From: SUG2458 sp051872335
GTDB taxonomy: Bacteria > Bacillota_I > Bacilli_A > RFN20 > CAG-826
Assembly (NCBI GenBank): GCA_051872335.1
Contig: JBJEDT010000024.1
Location: 1 to 64,000 of the forward strand
Length of the DNA stretch: 64,000 bases
Direction: 5' to 3'
Position 1 is the stretch's first letter, and each line of letters begins with the position of its first letter. The position numbers and the translations under genes are program-made. The notes below the pieces were generated by a model. That model ran no database searches. It was not told the origin of the DNA and saw only the letters and a list, made by a program, of their open reading frames with translations. Positions 33,895-42,110 of the stretch are shown here, piece after piece.

Positions 33895-34800
33895 TAATTT
33901 TGTTGCAATTAACCTTTTAGCAGCCAATAATTGTGTATTTATTAATTTAACTTTTACAAAAGATTCATTGACAAAAATTTCTTTTATAACAATATGATTT
34001 TCTTTAAACAACTCTTCGATTTCTAGTTTAACTTTACAAGGAAAACGACATCCAATATTTATCAAGTTTTGATTGATTCTAAATCCAAAAATCGAATTTT
34101 CACATTCTTTATTACTTATAGTTGTTTTAATCAAATTATCTTCCAAGAACACAACATTAATTATAATATTAAACTGTTTAGCATATTCAATTGCTTTTCT
34201 ATTAACTATGTTATAGTCAAGATCATTAATTAATAATGCTTCATCGTAAGATAAATATCGATGACTCTTTAGTTTATAAGTAAGTTTTGGGAACAAAGGA
34301 TAAATACCATCAATATCTTTATATAAATTTACCACTTTACTATTTACTATTTTAGCTAATAACACAGCACTTAAATCACTTTCACCAAAATTTAATACAT
34401 CAAGTTTACCATTTTTCTTAACTATAAAGCCTGGAACAACAATAATATCATTATCATTGACTTCAAAATTATTCAAAATAAATTCATCATTTTGTAATGA
34501 TATTGGATAATCATCACATGTAATAATCCTTGTATCTTTTTCATAATTTCTTAATTCGGATAATAAAACAATTGAAGATATTGTCTCACCACATGAAAGA
34601 AGTAATCCTTCCTCATTATCTTTTAAATTATTACTATTAACTAAACTTTTTAAAGTTTTTGTTGCATAAGAAAATCCCATTCTTCCCATTGCACTACAAA
34701 CAACAATCAAAGGCCTTTTCTTTTCTTTAATAATATTAATAACATTTTCTCTTTGTCTTTTTGTTTGTAAAGCTGTACCACCAAATTTAATAACTTCCAT
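33883..34800 (-). CDS. Divergent short aspartokinase-like protein
   Basis: An amino-acid-kinase fold: KFGGTALQTK (substrate/ATP loop), LLSCGETISSIVLLS and YKDIDGIY are recognisable aspartokinase landmarks, but the usual GRGGSDTSA reads NFGESDLSA. About 65 residues at the C-terminus resemble one ACT domain (FPCKVKLEIEELFKEN, VNESFVKVKL), where most aspartokinases have two; total 305 aa against the usual about 400. It is possibly a reduced or specialised enzyme; activity is uncertain. Monocistronic, with SD AAGG. It overlaps a convergent gene by 12 nt. Confidence 0.7.
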   Translation of the reverse strand: MEVIKFGGTALQTKRQRENVINIIKEKKRPLIVVCSAMGRMGFSYATKTLKSLVNSNNLKDNEEGLLLSCGETISSIVLLSELRNYEKDTRIITCDDYPISLQNDEFILNNFEVNDNDIIVVPGFIVKKNGKLDVLNFGESDLSAVLLAKIVNSKVVNLYKDIDGIYPLFPKLTYKLKSHRYLSYDEALLINDLDYNIVNRKAIEYAKQFNIIINVVFLEDNLIKTTISNKECENSIFGFRINQNLINIGCRFPCKVKLEIEELFKENHIVIKEIFVNESFVKVKLINTQLLAAKRLIATKLLNE

Positions 34801-34843
34801 AAATTACCTTATTAAAGTAAATGGTTAATTACCTTAAAAAATG

Positions 34844-34875
34844 ATAAAAAAGAAGTGAATTATAAATTCACTTCT
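34844..34875 (-). terminator. Terminator of hpf
   Basis: An 11-bp stem AGAAGTGAATT/AATTCACTTCT with a 3-nt loop, then T's on the minus strand. Confidence 0.85.
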
Positions 34876-34883
34876 CATAAGAT

Positions 34884-35432
34884 TTATTTTAATTTGTTTT
34901 CAGCTTGGATAATACCATAACCTCCATCACGACGATGATAAACGACTGAAACTAATTCATCTTCTTCATCTAGATACATAAAGAAATCATGTCCTAGAGC
35001 TTCCATTCTTGCAATTGCTTCATCAATTGACATTGGGTCAAGGTAATAAGATTTAGTTTTTACTACTTCATCTTTTGCTTCATCTTCTTCATCAGCAACG
35101 ACATTTTCTAATAAAATATCTTTTCCTAAACCTTGACGTTTTGTACGGTCTAATCTTGTTTTAAGTTTTCTCATTTGTCCTTCTAATTTATCAATAGCAA
35201 GATCAAATGCAGCATATAAATCAGCATCAGTAACTTCTGCTCTAAATGTCATCATTGGTGTTGTGATAGTTACTTCAACTTTTTGACCAGTCTTATAAGT
35301 TCTAACGACTGCTCGACAATCAACATCATCGTTAATAACAAAATACTTATCCATCTTCGACAATTTCTTGATTAATGCCTCCTCGATGCCTTTTGTTACT
35401 TCAATGTTCTTTCCTATTATTTGGTATTTCAT
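34884..35432 (-). CDS. hpf: Long-form ribosome hibernation-promoting factor
   Basis: Silences ribosomes as 100S dimers in stationary phase. N-terminal S30AE domain (KYQIIGKNIEVTKGIEEALIKKLSKMDKYF) and C-terminal dimerisation domain (about 120-180; SYYLDPMSIDEAIARMEALGHDFFMYLDEED). 182 aa is the long Gram-positive form. Strong SD GAAAGGAGAG. Monocistronic. Confidence 0.94.
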   Translation of the reverse strand: MKYQIIGKNIEVTKGIEEALIKKLSKMDKYFVINDDVDCRAVVRTYKTGQKVEVTITTPMMTFRAEVTDADLYAAFDLAIDKLEGQMRKLKTRLDRTKRQGLGKDILLENVVADEEDEAKDEVVKTKSYYLDPMSIDEAIARMEALGHDFFMYLDEEDELVSVVYHRRDGGYGIIQAENKLK

Positions 35433-35576
35433 AATTCATCTCTCCTTTCCAAATATGCGGATAGATTTACTACACCTTTATTATATCTACTTTATTTAAT
35501 AAAAAATAGTCTTATGATTTTATTTGTATTGTGATATACTTTAAGTGTAGAGTGAATTTTTGATAATTATAATATT

Positions 35577-35606
35577 AAAAAAAGAGATTTTGCAATCTCT
35601 TTTTTT
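35577..35606 (-). terminator. Terminator of metK
   Basis: Stem AAAGAGATT/AATCTCTTT (35581-35589 with 35594-35602) and a T run. It touches the metK stop. Confidence 0.88.
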
Positions 35607-36775
35607 TAAAAGTCTGAGTCGAAATATCTTTTAATCTTTTTAACTTTATCTAATTTTTCCCAAGGTAAATCTAAATCAGGTCTACCAAAGTGTCCATATG
35701 AAGCTAAATCTTCATAATAGAAAACTGGTGAAGTTAAATGGAAATGTTCAATAATAGCACCTGGTCTACAATCAAATACTTCTTTAATACATTTTAAGAT
35801 AGACTCATTATCGTATAATGCTGTATCGAATGTCTCAATACCAATTGAAATAGGTTCAGCAACGCCAATAGCATAGCTTAATTGAACTTCCATACGTTGA
35901 GCAATTCCAGCTGCAACTAAATTTTTCGCAATATAACGAGCCATATATGCACCAGAACGGTCTACTTTTGATGGGTCTTTACCAGAGAAAGCACCACCAC
36001 CATGACGAGCACTGCCACCATATGTATCAACAATAATTTTACGACCTGTTAATCCTGTATCACCAGCAGGTCCACCAATAGAGAATCGACCTGTTGGATT
36101 AATTAATGCAACAAAGTCAGTATTTAAACCGAATGATTCAGCTACAGGTTTCATAATACTATTTACAATATATGATTTAAATTCTTTTTCGTTATAATTT
36201 GGATTATGTTGAACTGACATTAAAATTGTATCAATACGAATTCTTTCTGGATCAGTATAATCAATTGTAACTTGTGATTTCATATCTGGTCTTGCATCAG
36301 CAAAACTACCATTTTTTCTTAACATTGAAGCCAAACGTACAAGTTTATGAGCAATTACAATACCAAGTGGCATAAAGCCTTCACTTTCATCACTTGCATA
36401 TCCAAACATAATACCTTGGTCTCCAGCACCTTGTTGGAATAATTCACCACGTTCAACACCTTGTGCAATATCAGGGCTTTGTTGTTGGATTTTAATATCA
36501 ACAACACATTTATTGCAATCGATACCTATATCACTTGATGTATATCCTATTCTTTTTAAAGTGTCTCTTACAATATATTCGTAATTAGGATGACGTGAAC
36601 AAGTGATTTCACCACCAACTAAAACATAATTAGTAGTAATGTAGCATTCACATGCTACGTGAGCGTGTTCATCAATTGATAAACAAGCATCTAAAATAGC
36701 ATCACTAATTTGATCACATATTTTATCTGGGTGTCCTTCACTTACTGATTCACTTGTAAATAAAATTTTTTCCAT
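35606..36775 (-). CDS. metK: S-adenosylmethionine synthetase
   Basis: Makes SAM from methionine and ATP. SVSEGHPDKICDQISDAILDA, GAGDQGIMFGYASDE and GGGAFSGKDPSKVDRSGAYM (read in parts) are the family signatures. 389 aa. SD GGGGAGG. No SAM riboswitch is visible in the short 41-nt gap to the upstream gene, with which it may share a transcript. Confidence 0.97.
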   Translation of the reverse strand: MEKILFTSESVSEGHPDKICDQISDAILDACLSIDEHAHVACECYITTNYVLVGGEITCSRHPNYEYIVRDTLKRIGYTSSDIGIDCNKCVVDIKIQQQSPDIAQGVERGELFQQGAGDQGIMFGYASDESEGFMPLGIVIAHKLVRLASMLRKNGSFADARPDMKSQVTIDYTDPERIRIDTILMSVQHNPNYNEKEFKSYIVNSIMKPVAESFGLNTDFVALINPTGRFSIGGPAGDTGLTGRKIIVDTYGGSARHGGGAFSGKDPSKVDRSGAYMARYIAKNLVAAGIAQRMEVQLSYAIGVAEPISIGIETFDTALYDNESILKCIKEVFDCRPGAIIEHFHLTSPVFYYEDLASYGHFGRPDLDLPWEKLDKVKKIKRYFDSDF

Positions 36776-36816
36776 TAAAATTTCCTCCCCAATAATTAAT
36801 TAAGGAGTAATTTTCA

Positions 36817-37017
36817 TTATTCCTTAATATTTTTATTTTTATTGTTTGTTTTTTTATTATCTATAGGATCTTTATCAAAGTCAACTAAATTTGCTTGAAG
36901 TAATAATAATTCAGAAGGACTAATTCCAGATATATTTTCAATTACATCAAAATCCATTCCCATTTCAAATAATACTTTGGCAATTTCAAATTGTTCTTTT
37001 TTCTTTTTTGTTTTCAT
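36817..37017 (-). CDS. Small hypothetical protein with a nuclease-tail-like helix pair
   Basis: 66 aa. QFEIAKVLFEMGMDFDVI, then ENISGISPSELLLLQ resembles the C-terminal helix pair seen repeatedly in Rpn/PD-(D/E)XK transposase-family proteins, here free-standing. The tail is Lys/Asn-rich. SD AGGTG fits the ATG. It sits between metK and the TSCPD gene, so is possibly co-transcribed. Could be a remnant or a stand-alone small protein; function unknown. Confidence 0.55.
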   Translation of the reverse strand: MKTKKKKEQFEIAKVLFEMGMDFDVIENISGISPSELLLLQANLVDFDKDPIDNKKTNNKNKNIKE

Positions 37018-37067
37018 ATTATCACCTACTATAAAGTATGAGATAAATGAACTTTTTTATACGTAGA

Positions 37068-37319
37068 TTACTTATTTAATATTTCTTTAATAGCTCTTGC
37101 TAATTGATCAGGACAAGATGTTTGTTTCATGCCACATGTGACACCTTCTAGTCTTTTAGCGACTTCTTCTAGTTTCTTACCTTTAACAAGTTTACCAATT
37201 CCTTTTAAATTACCATTACATCCACCGATGACTTGTAAATCAATTAATGTATCACCATCATATGTAATTTGCATTTCTCTAGAACAAACACCAACTGGTT
37301 TATAAATATATGTTTCCAT
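37068..37319 (-). CDS. TSCPD-domain protein (TIGR03905 type)
   Basis: 83 aa. VGGCNGNLKGIGKLVKG (as IGGCNGNLKGIGKLVKG) and the late SCPDQLARAIKE (TSCPD) are the family signatures; three Cys (GVCS, GGC, TCG/TSC) may bind a metal. Often found beside ribonucleotide reductase but free here. Function is not established. The start lies 2 nt after the PduL stop, so it is co-translated with pduL. Confidence 0.85.
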   Translation of the reverse strand: METYIYKPVGVCSREMQITYDGDTLIDLQVIGGCNGNLKGIGKLVKGKKLEEVAKRLEGVTCGMKQTSCPDQLARAIKEILNK

Positions 37320-37321
37320 AA

Positions 37322-37897
37322 TTATTTAATAATTTCACCGTATACAACGCTAGATAATCCAGCTGCATTACTTTCATCTGTATCTACGTGCATTGCTAAT
37401 GCAAATTTTTCAGAAACACGAACAACAACATCACCAAATACTAATGATCTGCCATTTGGACTTTCTACTTTAACACTAACAACTTCTTTATCACAAACAC
37501 CAAATTCAGCTGCATCAGCAGGTGTCATATGAATATGTCTTTTTGCTGCGATTACGCCTTCTTTAAGTTCAACTTCACCACATGGGCCAACTAATTTACA
37601 AGCACCACTACCAGCAATATCACCAGACTCACGAACTGGAGCAACAACTCCTAATGTCCTTGCATCTGTTAAAGAAACTTCAACTTGATCAGCTCCACGA
37701 ACTGGTCCTAAAATAGAAACTCCTTTAATTGTATTTTTTGGTCCAACAAGATCAACTTTTTCATTAGAAGCATATTGACCAGGTTGTGATAATTCTTTTT
37801 TAACAGATAATCTTGCATCTGCACCAAATAAAACTTTTAATGATTCTTCTGTAACATGAACATGACGAGCAGATGTCTCAACTAAAATACCTTTCAT
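37322..37897 (-). CDS. pduL: PduL-type phosphotransacylase
   Basis: Converts acyl-CoA and phosphate to acyl phosphate and CoA; in fermenters it can replace Pta in acetate formation. ETSARHVHVTEES and AAKRHIHMTPADA are the two His-rich metal-binding repeats of the family. 191 aa. SD AAAGGAG. No microcompartment genes lie near, so it is more likely a housekeeping phosphotransacetylase. Confidence 0.92.
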   Translation of the reverse strand: MKGILVETSARHVHVTEESLKVLFGADARLSVKKELSQPGQYASNEKVDLVGPKNTIKGVSILGPVRGADQVEVSLTDARTLGVVAPVRESGDIAGSGACKLVGPCGEVELKEGVIAAKRHIHMTPADAAEFGVCDKEVVSVKVESPNGRSLVFGDVVVRVSEKFALAMHVDTDESNAAGLSSVVYGEIIK

Positions 37898-37930
37898 AAT
37901 AATCTCCTTTTATATCAACTATATTTATAT

Positions 37931-37958
37931 ATTATACTCTTTTACTATATTTTTCCAA
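37931..37958 (-). promoter_or_regulatory. Sigma-A promoter of pduL
   Basis: On the minus strand TTGGAA (37953-37958), 16 nt, TATAAT (37931-37936), about 34 nt upstream of the start codon. Confidence 0.7.
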
Positions 37959-38096
37959 TATAATACATTCAAAAAGCTTCAATTTTCGACAAGTTTTGTA
38001 AGTTATTTTGTATTATGATACTTATTAATTTTAATTAATAAGATTTTTTAAATGTTATACACAAAAATTGAAATGTCAAAAGATATTTTTAAATTT

Positions 38097-38123
38097 TTAG
38101 CACTCAACACTTTACAGTGCTAA
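38097..38123 (+). promoter_or_regulatory. CIRCE operator of htpG
   Basis: TTAGCACTC (38097-38105), 9-nt spacer, CAGTGCTAA (38115-38123), one mismatch from the HrcA operator TTAGCACTC-N9-GAGTGCTAA. Confidence 0.88.
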
Positions 38124-38138
38124 AAATGGTGATATAAT
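38111..38138 (+). promoter_or_regulatory. Sigma-A promoter of htpG
   Basis: TTTACA (38111-38116), 16 nt, TATAAT (38133-38138). The -35 box lies inside the CIRCE, so HrcA binding would exclude polymerase. Confidence 0.7.
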
Positions 38139-38168
38139 GATATGTGTTCAGCAAAGGAGGAACAAAAT

Positions 38169-40097
38169 ATGAAAGAAACAAAAGAGTTTCAAACTGAATC
38201 TAAAGAATTATTAAATTTAATGGTAAATTCCATTTATAGTAACAATGAAATATTTTTAAGAGAACTAATCTCAAATGCAAGTGATGCTATTGATAAGTAC
38301 AAATTTACCGCTTTAAAGAGTGAAGGAAATCTTGAGCAAAGAGATTATCAAATCTTTATCACTTGTGATAAAGATGAACATACTTTAACTATTAAAGATA
38401 ATGGTATTGGTATGTCTAAAGAAGATCTTGAAAATAACTTAGGGACCATTGCTCGTTCAGGTTCAAAAGACTTTGTTGCAAAATTTAAAGAAGCTAAAGA
38501 GTCTGAAAATATGAATATTATTGGTCAATTTGGTGTTGGTTTTTACAGCGCATTTATGGTTGCTTCTAAAATTGAAGTTTTAACAAAAAAAGCTAACGAA
38601 CAAGCTTACTTATTTACTAGTGATGGAGTCGATACATATACTATCGAAGATGCAGAATCATCTGAAGAAGGCACTTCCATTAAACTATACTTAAAAGAAG
38701 ATACAGAAGATGAAAAATACAGCCGTTTCCTAGAACAATATGAAATCCAAGATCTAGTAAGAAAATATAGTGACTATATTCGTTACCCTATTAAAATGAA
38801 TGTAAAAACTAGCAAACCAAAACTAGATGAAGAAGGAAAAGAAATTGAAGGTCAAACAGAAGAAGTAGTTGAAGAAAGAACACTTAATTCAATGATACCT
38901 TTATGGAAGAAAAATAAAAAAGATGTTACTGATGAAGAATTAGCTTCTTTCTATAAAGATAAATTTGGTGAATGGGAAGATCCTTTTACTTCATTATTCA
39001 TTAATGTTGATGGAATGATTTCATATAATGCATTAATCTTTATTCCTAGCCATGCTCCTTATAATTTGTATAGTGAAAATTATGAAAAAGGACTAGATTT
39101 ATATGCTAAAGGAGTCTTTATCAAAGAAAAATGTAAAGAACTAGTACCTGATTATTTGAAATTCATTAAAGGTTTAGTCGATAGTGATGATTTCTCACTT
39201 AATATTTCTCGTGAAATCTTACAAAATTCACCAATGTTAAGAAGAATTCAAGACAACATTGAATCAAAAGTTATCAATAAATTAAAAGAAATCAAAAACG
39301 ATAATTTTGATAAATACCTTGAATTCTATAAAATTTATGGAGATAACTTAAAATATGGTATTTATTCTTCATATGGATCAAAAACTGAATTATTAAAAGA
39401 CTTAATTTTATTCCACTCATTAAATAGTGATAAAATGATTTCTTTAAAAGATTATAAAGATTCTATCAAAGAAGATCAAAAAGTAATTTACTATGCTACA
39501 GGAAAATCACTTGCAAGTATTAAATTATTACCTCAAATTGAAAAATTCAAAAAAGATGGTATTGAAGTCTTATTATTAGACCATAACATTGATGAATTTG
39601 CTCTTCAAATGATGAGAGAATATGATGGCTTGAGTTTTAAATCAATCTCAGAAGAAAATAAACAAGAACTAAATGAAGAAGAAAAGAGTAAAATTGATCA
39701 ATTAGTTATCGATAACAAACGCTTAGTTGATAACTTAAGCGAAGCATTAAAAGGAAAAGTTGATGAAGTTACTTTCTCAACTAGACTTGTTGAATCTCCA
39801 GTATGTATCACAACAAAGGATGGTCTTTCATTAAATATGGAGCATGTTCTAAATGAAGAGCAACAAGCTGCTTCAATAGATGAAAGTGAAAGAGTAAAAG
39901 CTCGTAAGGTTCTTGAAATAAATCCTGACCATCAATTATTTAAAGCTATTGCTTCATTAAATGATGATGAAAAAATTAAGAAATATGGTTCATTATTATA
40001 TGAAGAAGCAATGATGCTTGAAGGTTATGATATTAAAGATAAAAATGAGTTTGTTAAAACATTAAACGAACTAATGATAGAAGCATTAAATAAATAA
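38169..40097 (+). CDS. htpG: Chaperone HtpG (Hsp90)
   Basis: ATP-dependent Hsp90 chaperone. NEIFLRELISNASDAIDK, IKDNGIGMSKEDL and GQFGVGFYSAFMVA are the GHKL nucleotide-binding motifs. About 642 aa, normal. The start is ATG 38169 after AAAGGAGG. It is preceded by a CIRCE, so it belongs to the HrcA heat-shock regulon here, as in only some Firmicutes (in B. subtilis htpG is not CIRCE-controlled). Confidence 0.96.
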   Translation: MKETKEFQTESKELLNLMVNSIYSNNEIFLRELISNASDAIDKYKFTALKSEGNLEQRDYQIFITCDKDEHTLTIKDNGIGMSKEDLENNLGTIARSGSKDFVAKFKEAKESENMNIIGQFGVGFYSAFMVASKIEVLTKKANEQAYLFTSDGVDTYTIEDAESSEEGTSIKLYLKEDTEDEKYSRFLEQYEIQDLVRKYSDYIRYPIKMNVKTSKPKLDEEGKEIEGQTEEVVEERTLNSMIPLWKKNKKDVTDEELASFYKDKFGEWEDPFTSLFINVDGMISYNALIFIPSHAPYNLYSENYEKGLDLYAKGVFIKEKCKELVPDYLKFIKGLVDSDDFSLNISREILQNSPMLRRIQDNIESKVINKLKEIKNDNFDKYLEFYKIYGDNLKYGIYSSYGSKTELLKDLILFHSLNSDKMISLKDYKDSIKEDQKVIYYATGKSLASIKLLPQIEKFKKDGIEVLLLDHNIDEFALQMMREYDGLSFKSISEENKQELNEEEKSKIDQLVIDNKRLVDNLSEALKGKVDEVTFSTRLVESPVCITTKDGLSLNMEHVLNEEQQAASIDESERVKARKVLEINPDHQLFKAIASLNDDEKIKKYGSLLYEEAMMLEGYDIKDKNEFVKTLNELMIEALNK

Positions 40098-40101
40098 TTA
40101 A

Positions 40102-40145
40102 AATGGTATCCGTTTCACAATGGTTAACGGATACCATTTTTTATT
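40102..40145. terminator. Terminator of htpG, bidirectional
   Basis: A perfect 15-bp stem (40102-40116 with 40128-40142), then T's; a shorter T run serves the minus strand, where the permease ends. Confidence 0.88.
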
Positions 40146-40158
40146 ATATAAAAGTTAT

Positions 40159-41793
40159 TTATTCAGCATTCTTTATACTTGTTCCTGTTGAAGATGTTTT
40201 TGTAGCAGATGCTTTTTTTATTGAAGATGATTTCGTAGTTCTTGCAGTCTTTTTAACTTCTTTAACTTCTACTTCTTTTACTGGTTTTTCAACTGAAGTT
40301 TCTACTTCTTTTTCTTCAATATATTCAACGACTTTTTCTTCACAAGAACATGTTTCACAAACACCTTCAAGTTCATTATTTTCAACTATTTCTTTTTTTG
40401 GTTCAAATAAGATTAAATTTAAAATAATTCCTAGAATCATAGCAATTGCAATTGATGTAATTAAAATCTTTCCACCAAAGAATGATAAAGTTAATCCACC
40501 AATCCCAACAACTAGAATTACAGAACATACAAAGATGTTTTTAGTTTTACTAAAATCAATTTTTTCTTTGATTAATAATTTAACACCACTTGATGCAATA
40601 AATCCATAAAGGATTAATGATACACCACCTGTAACACAGCTTGGAATCGTTGATAAAAGTGCAGTAAATGGAGTGATAAATCCAATAACTATTGTCATAA
40701 TTGCAGCTAATAATACAACCTTAACACTAGCAATTTTTGTCATACCAATAACAGCAACATTTTCACCATATGTTGTATTTGCAGCACCACATAAAGCACC
40801 AGATAAAGCAGTTGCAACACCATCACCAATTAAAGTACGTGTCATACCAGGTTCACCATTTAATAAATCTTTATTAATAATTTTACCTAAGTTTTCATGA
40901 TCACCAACGTGTTCACAAATTGTAACTAATGAAGCAGGTACAAATAATAGAATAACTGTTCCAATATCTTTCCAGTTAAATTCTTTAATTGCATCAAATT
41001 GTAAGAAAATAAATGCTTCATCATTATTTGGAATAAACATTTTGTAATTTATAAAACTCGCTAAGCCAAAATTTTCGGATTTAAAGATTGAAATTAATGG
41101 TTCAAAATTTACAATATGGAAATATTCATTACCACAAAGATAATAACCGACTACTGTAAAAATCACAGCTGCTAGATATCCACTTCCCATACCAATAACA
41201 AATGGAATCAACTTTAACATTTTCTTACCATAATGTGAAGCAATTGCTGTTACAAATAAAGCAATTAAACCACATACTAAAGCAATTAAATTATATGATT
41301 GACCAGATCCAGATGCAGAAGTTAAATTACTGACAGCAGATGATGATAAACCTAATCCAATAACCATAATAATTGGTCCAATAATGATTGGAGGTAATAC
41401 TTTGTTTAACCATTTAGTTCCAACAAGTTTAATGAATAAAGCAATCATACAGTAAATATAACCGACAATTAGCATACCTAAAATAAGTGCTAGATAGTTA
41501 TGCCCACCTGCTGCTGAAATTTCTCCAACTGCTAAAGCTGATAACATTGGTTGAAGATAAGCAAATGAACTTGATAAGAATACAGGTGATTTTTGTTTTG
41601 TAATGAGAATATAACTAATTGTACCAATACCAGCAGCTATTAATGTTGGAGCGATTGGTAGTCCAGTAATAATTGGAACTGTAATACATGCTACTAACAT
41701 TGCTAAAATATGTTGAATAGCAAATAAAATCCAGTCCCTTAATCTTTTTGGATTTTCGTTAACATCCAATACAAGTGTTTTTTCTGTTTCCAT
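40159..41793 (-). CDS. NCS2-family uracil/xanthine permease with a long C-terminal tail
   Basis: About 12-14 membrane segments. NCS2 signatures include SSSFAYLQPMLSA near TM3 and GDGVATALSGALCGAANTTYGENVAVI. ATG at 41793, SD AAAGGGGA; upstream in-frame codons have none. The permease part ends at about residue 465; a charged cytoplasmic tail of about 80 residues (a Cys-rich CETCSC, then Val/Glu-, Lys- and Ser-rich) follows, unusual for the family. Behind a leader-peptide attenuator (41817-41939). Uracil rather than purine is inferred from the attenuator type only. Confidence 0.88.
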   Translation of the reverse strand: METEKTLVLDVNENPKRLRDWILFAIQHILAMLVACITVPIITGLPIAPTLIAAGIGTISYILITKQKSPVFLSSSFAYLQPMLSALAVGEISAAGGHNYLALILGMLIVGYIYCMIALFIKLVGTKWLNKVLPPIIIGPIIMVIGLGLSSSAVSNLTSASGSGQSYNLIALVCGLIALFVTAIASHYGKKMLKLIPFVIGMGSGYLAAVIFTVVGYYLCGNEYFHIVNFEPLISIFKSENFGLASFINYKMFIPNNDEAFIFLQFDAIKEFNWKDIGTVILLFVPASLVTICEHVGDHENLGKIINKDLLNGEPGMTRTLIGDGVATALSGALCGAANTTYGENVAVIGMTKIASVKVVLLAAIMTIVIGFITPFTALLSTIPSCVTGGVSLILYGFIASSGVKLLIKEKIDFSKTKNIFVCSVILVVGIGGLTLSFFGGKILITSIAIAMILGIILNLILFEPKKEIVENNELEGVCETCSCEEKVVEYIEEKEVETSVEKPVKEVEVKEVKKTARTTKSSSIKKASATKTSSTGTSIKNAE

Positions 41794-41816
41794 AATTTTC
41801 CCCTTTCTTTTTTTGC

Positions 41817-41845
41817 AAAAAAAAGGCACTCCAACCGAGTGCCTT
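41817..41845 (-). terminator. Attenuator terminator in the permease leader
   Basis: On the minus strand AAGGCACTC-GGTTG-GAGTGCCTT (41823-41845), then eight T. It lies between the leader ORF and the permease ORF, so only read-through gives permease mRNA. Confidence 0.85.
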
Positions 41846-41939
41846 AAAAACAAATATTAGAAATAGAATTAGTGATTAAAAGTGGGCAAAAATCCTTAAA
41901 CAATTTAACCTTCTTTTTTCGACTAGTTAAAATGCTCAT
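41844..41939 (-). CDS. Leader peptide of the permease attenuator
   Basis: 31 codons starting ATG at 41937-41939, behind a perfect SD AAGGAGG with 7-nt spacing, and ending with TAA at 41844-41846, which overlaps the 5' foot of the terminator. The peptide begins MSILTSRKKK and ends NSICF-like (SNICF). The last half is U-rich. A ribosome finishing here would cover the hairpin. It is too short for routine gene calls. The design is that of translation-coupled attenuation as in E. coli pyrBI (inference). Confidence 0.7.
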   Translation of the reverse strand: MSILTSRKKKVKLFKDFCPLLITNSISNICF

Positions 41940-42110
41940 ATGTTTTCCTCCTTGAACTCACTGCGTCTATTTAAGCATAAATAAAGGCCATTTGTAAATA
42001 CAAATTTTTAAAAAAATTTTAAATAATAATATTATTATTATTTGTTTTTCTTCTCTCTTTCATAGCAAAATTATTCTTCATAAGTTATAATCTTGATAGA
42101 GGTATTGATT

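Noticed and set aside
36776..36816. SAM riboswitch before metK
   Set aside because: Only 41 nt separate metK from the upstream gene, and no kink-turn or stem set is present.
40103..40609. Plus-strand ORF of 168 codons opposite the permease tail
   Set aside because: It starts inside the htpG terminator hairpin and is antisense to the clear NCS2 gene with Ser/Phe/Ile-rich low-complexity content.
41843..41990. PyrR-binding attenuator or purine riboswitch before the permease
   Set aside because: The PyrR anti-antiterminator consensus and the purine-riboswitch core are not found; the leader ORF plus terminator is the better model.
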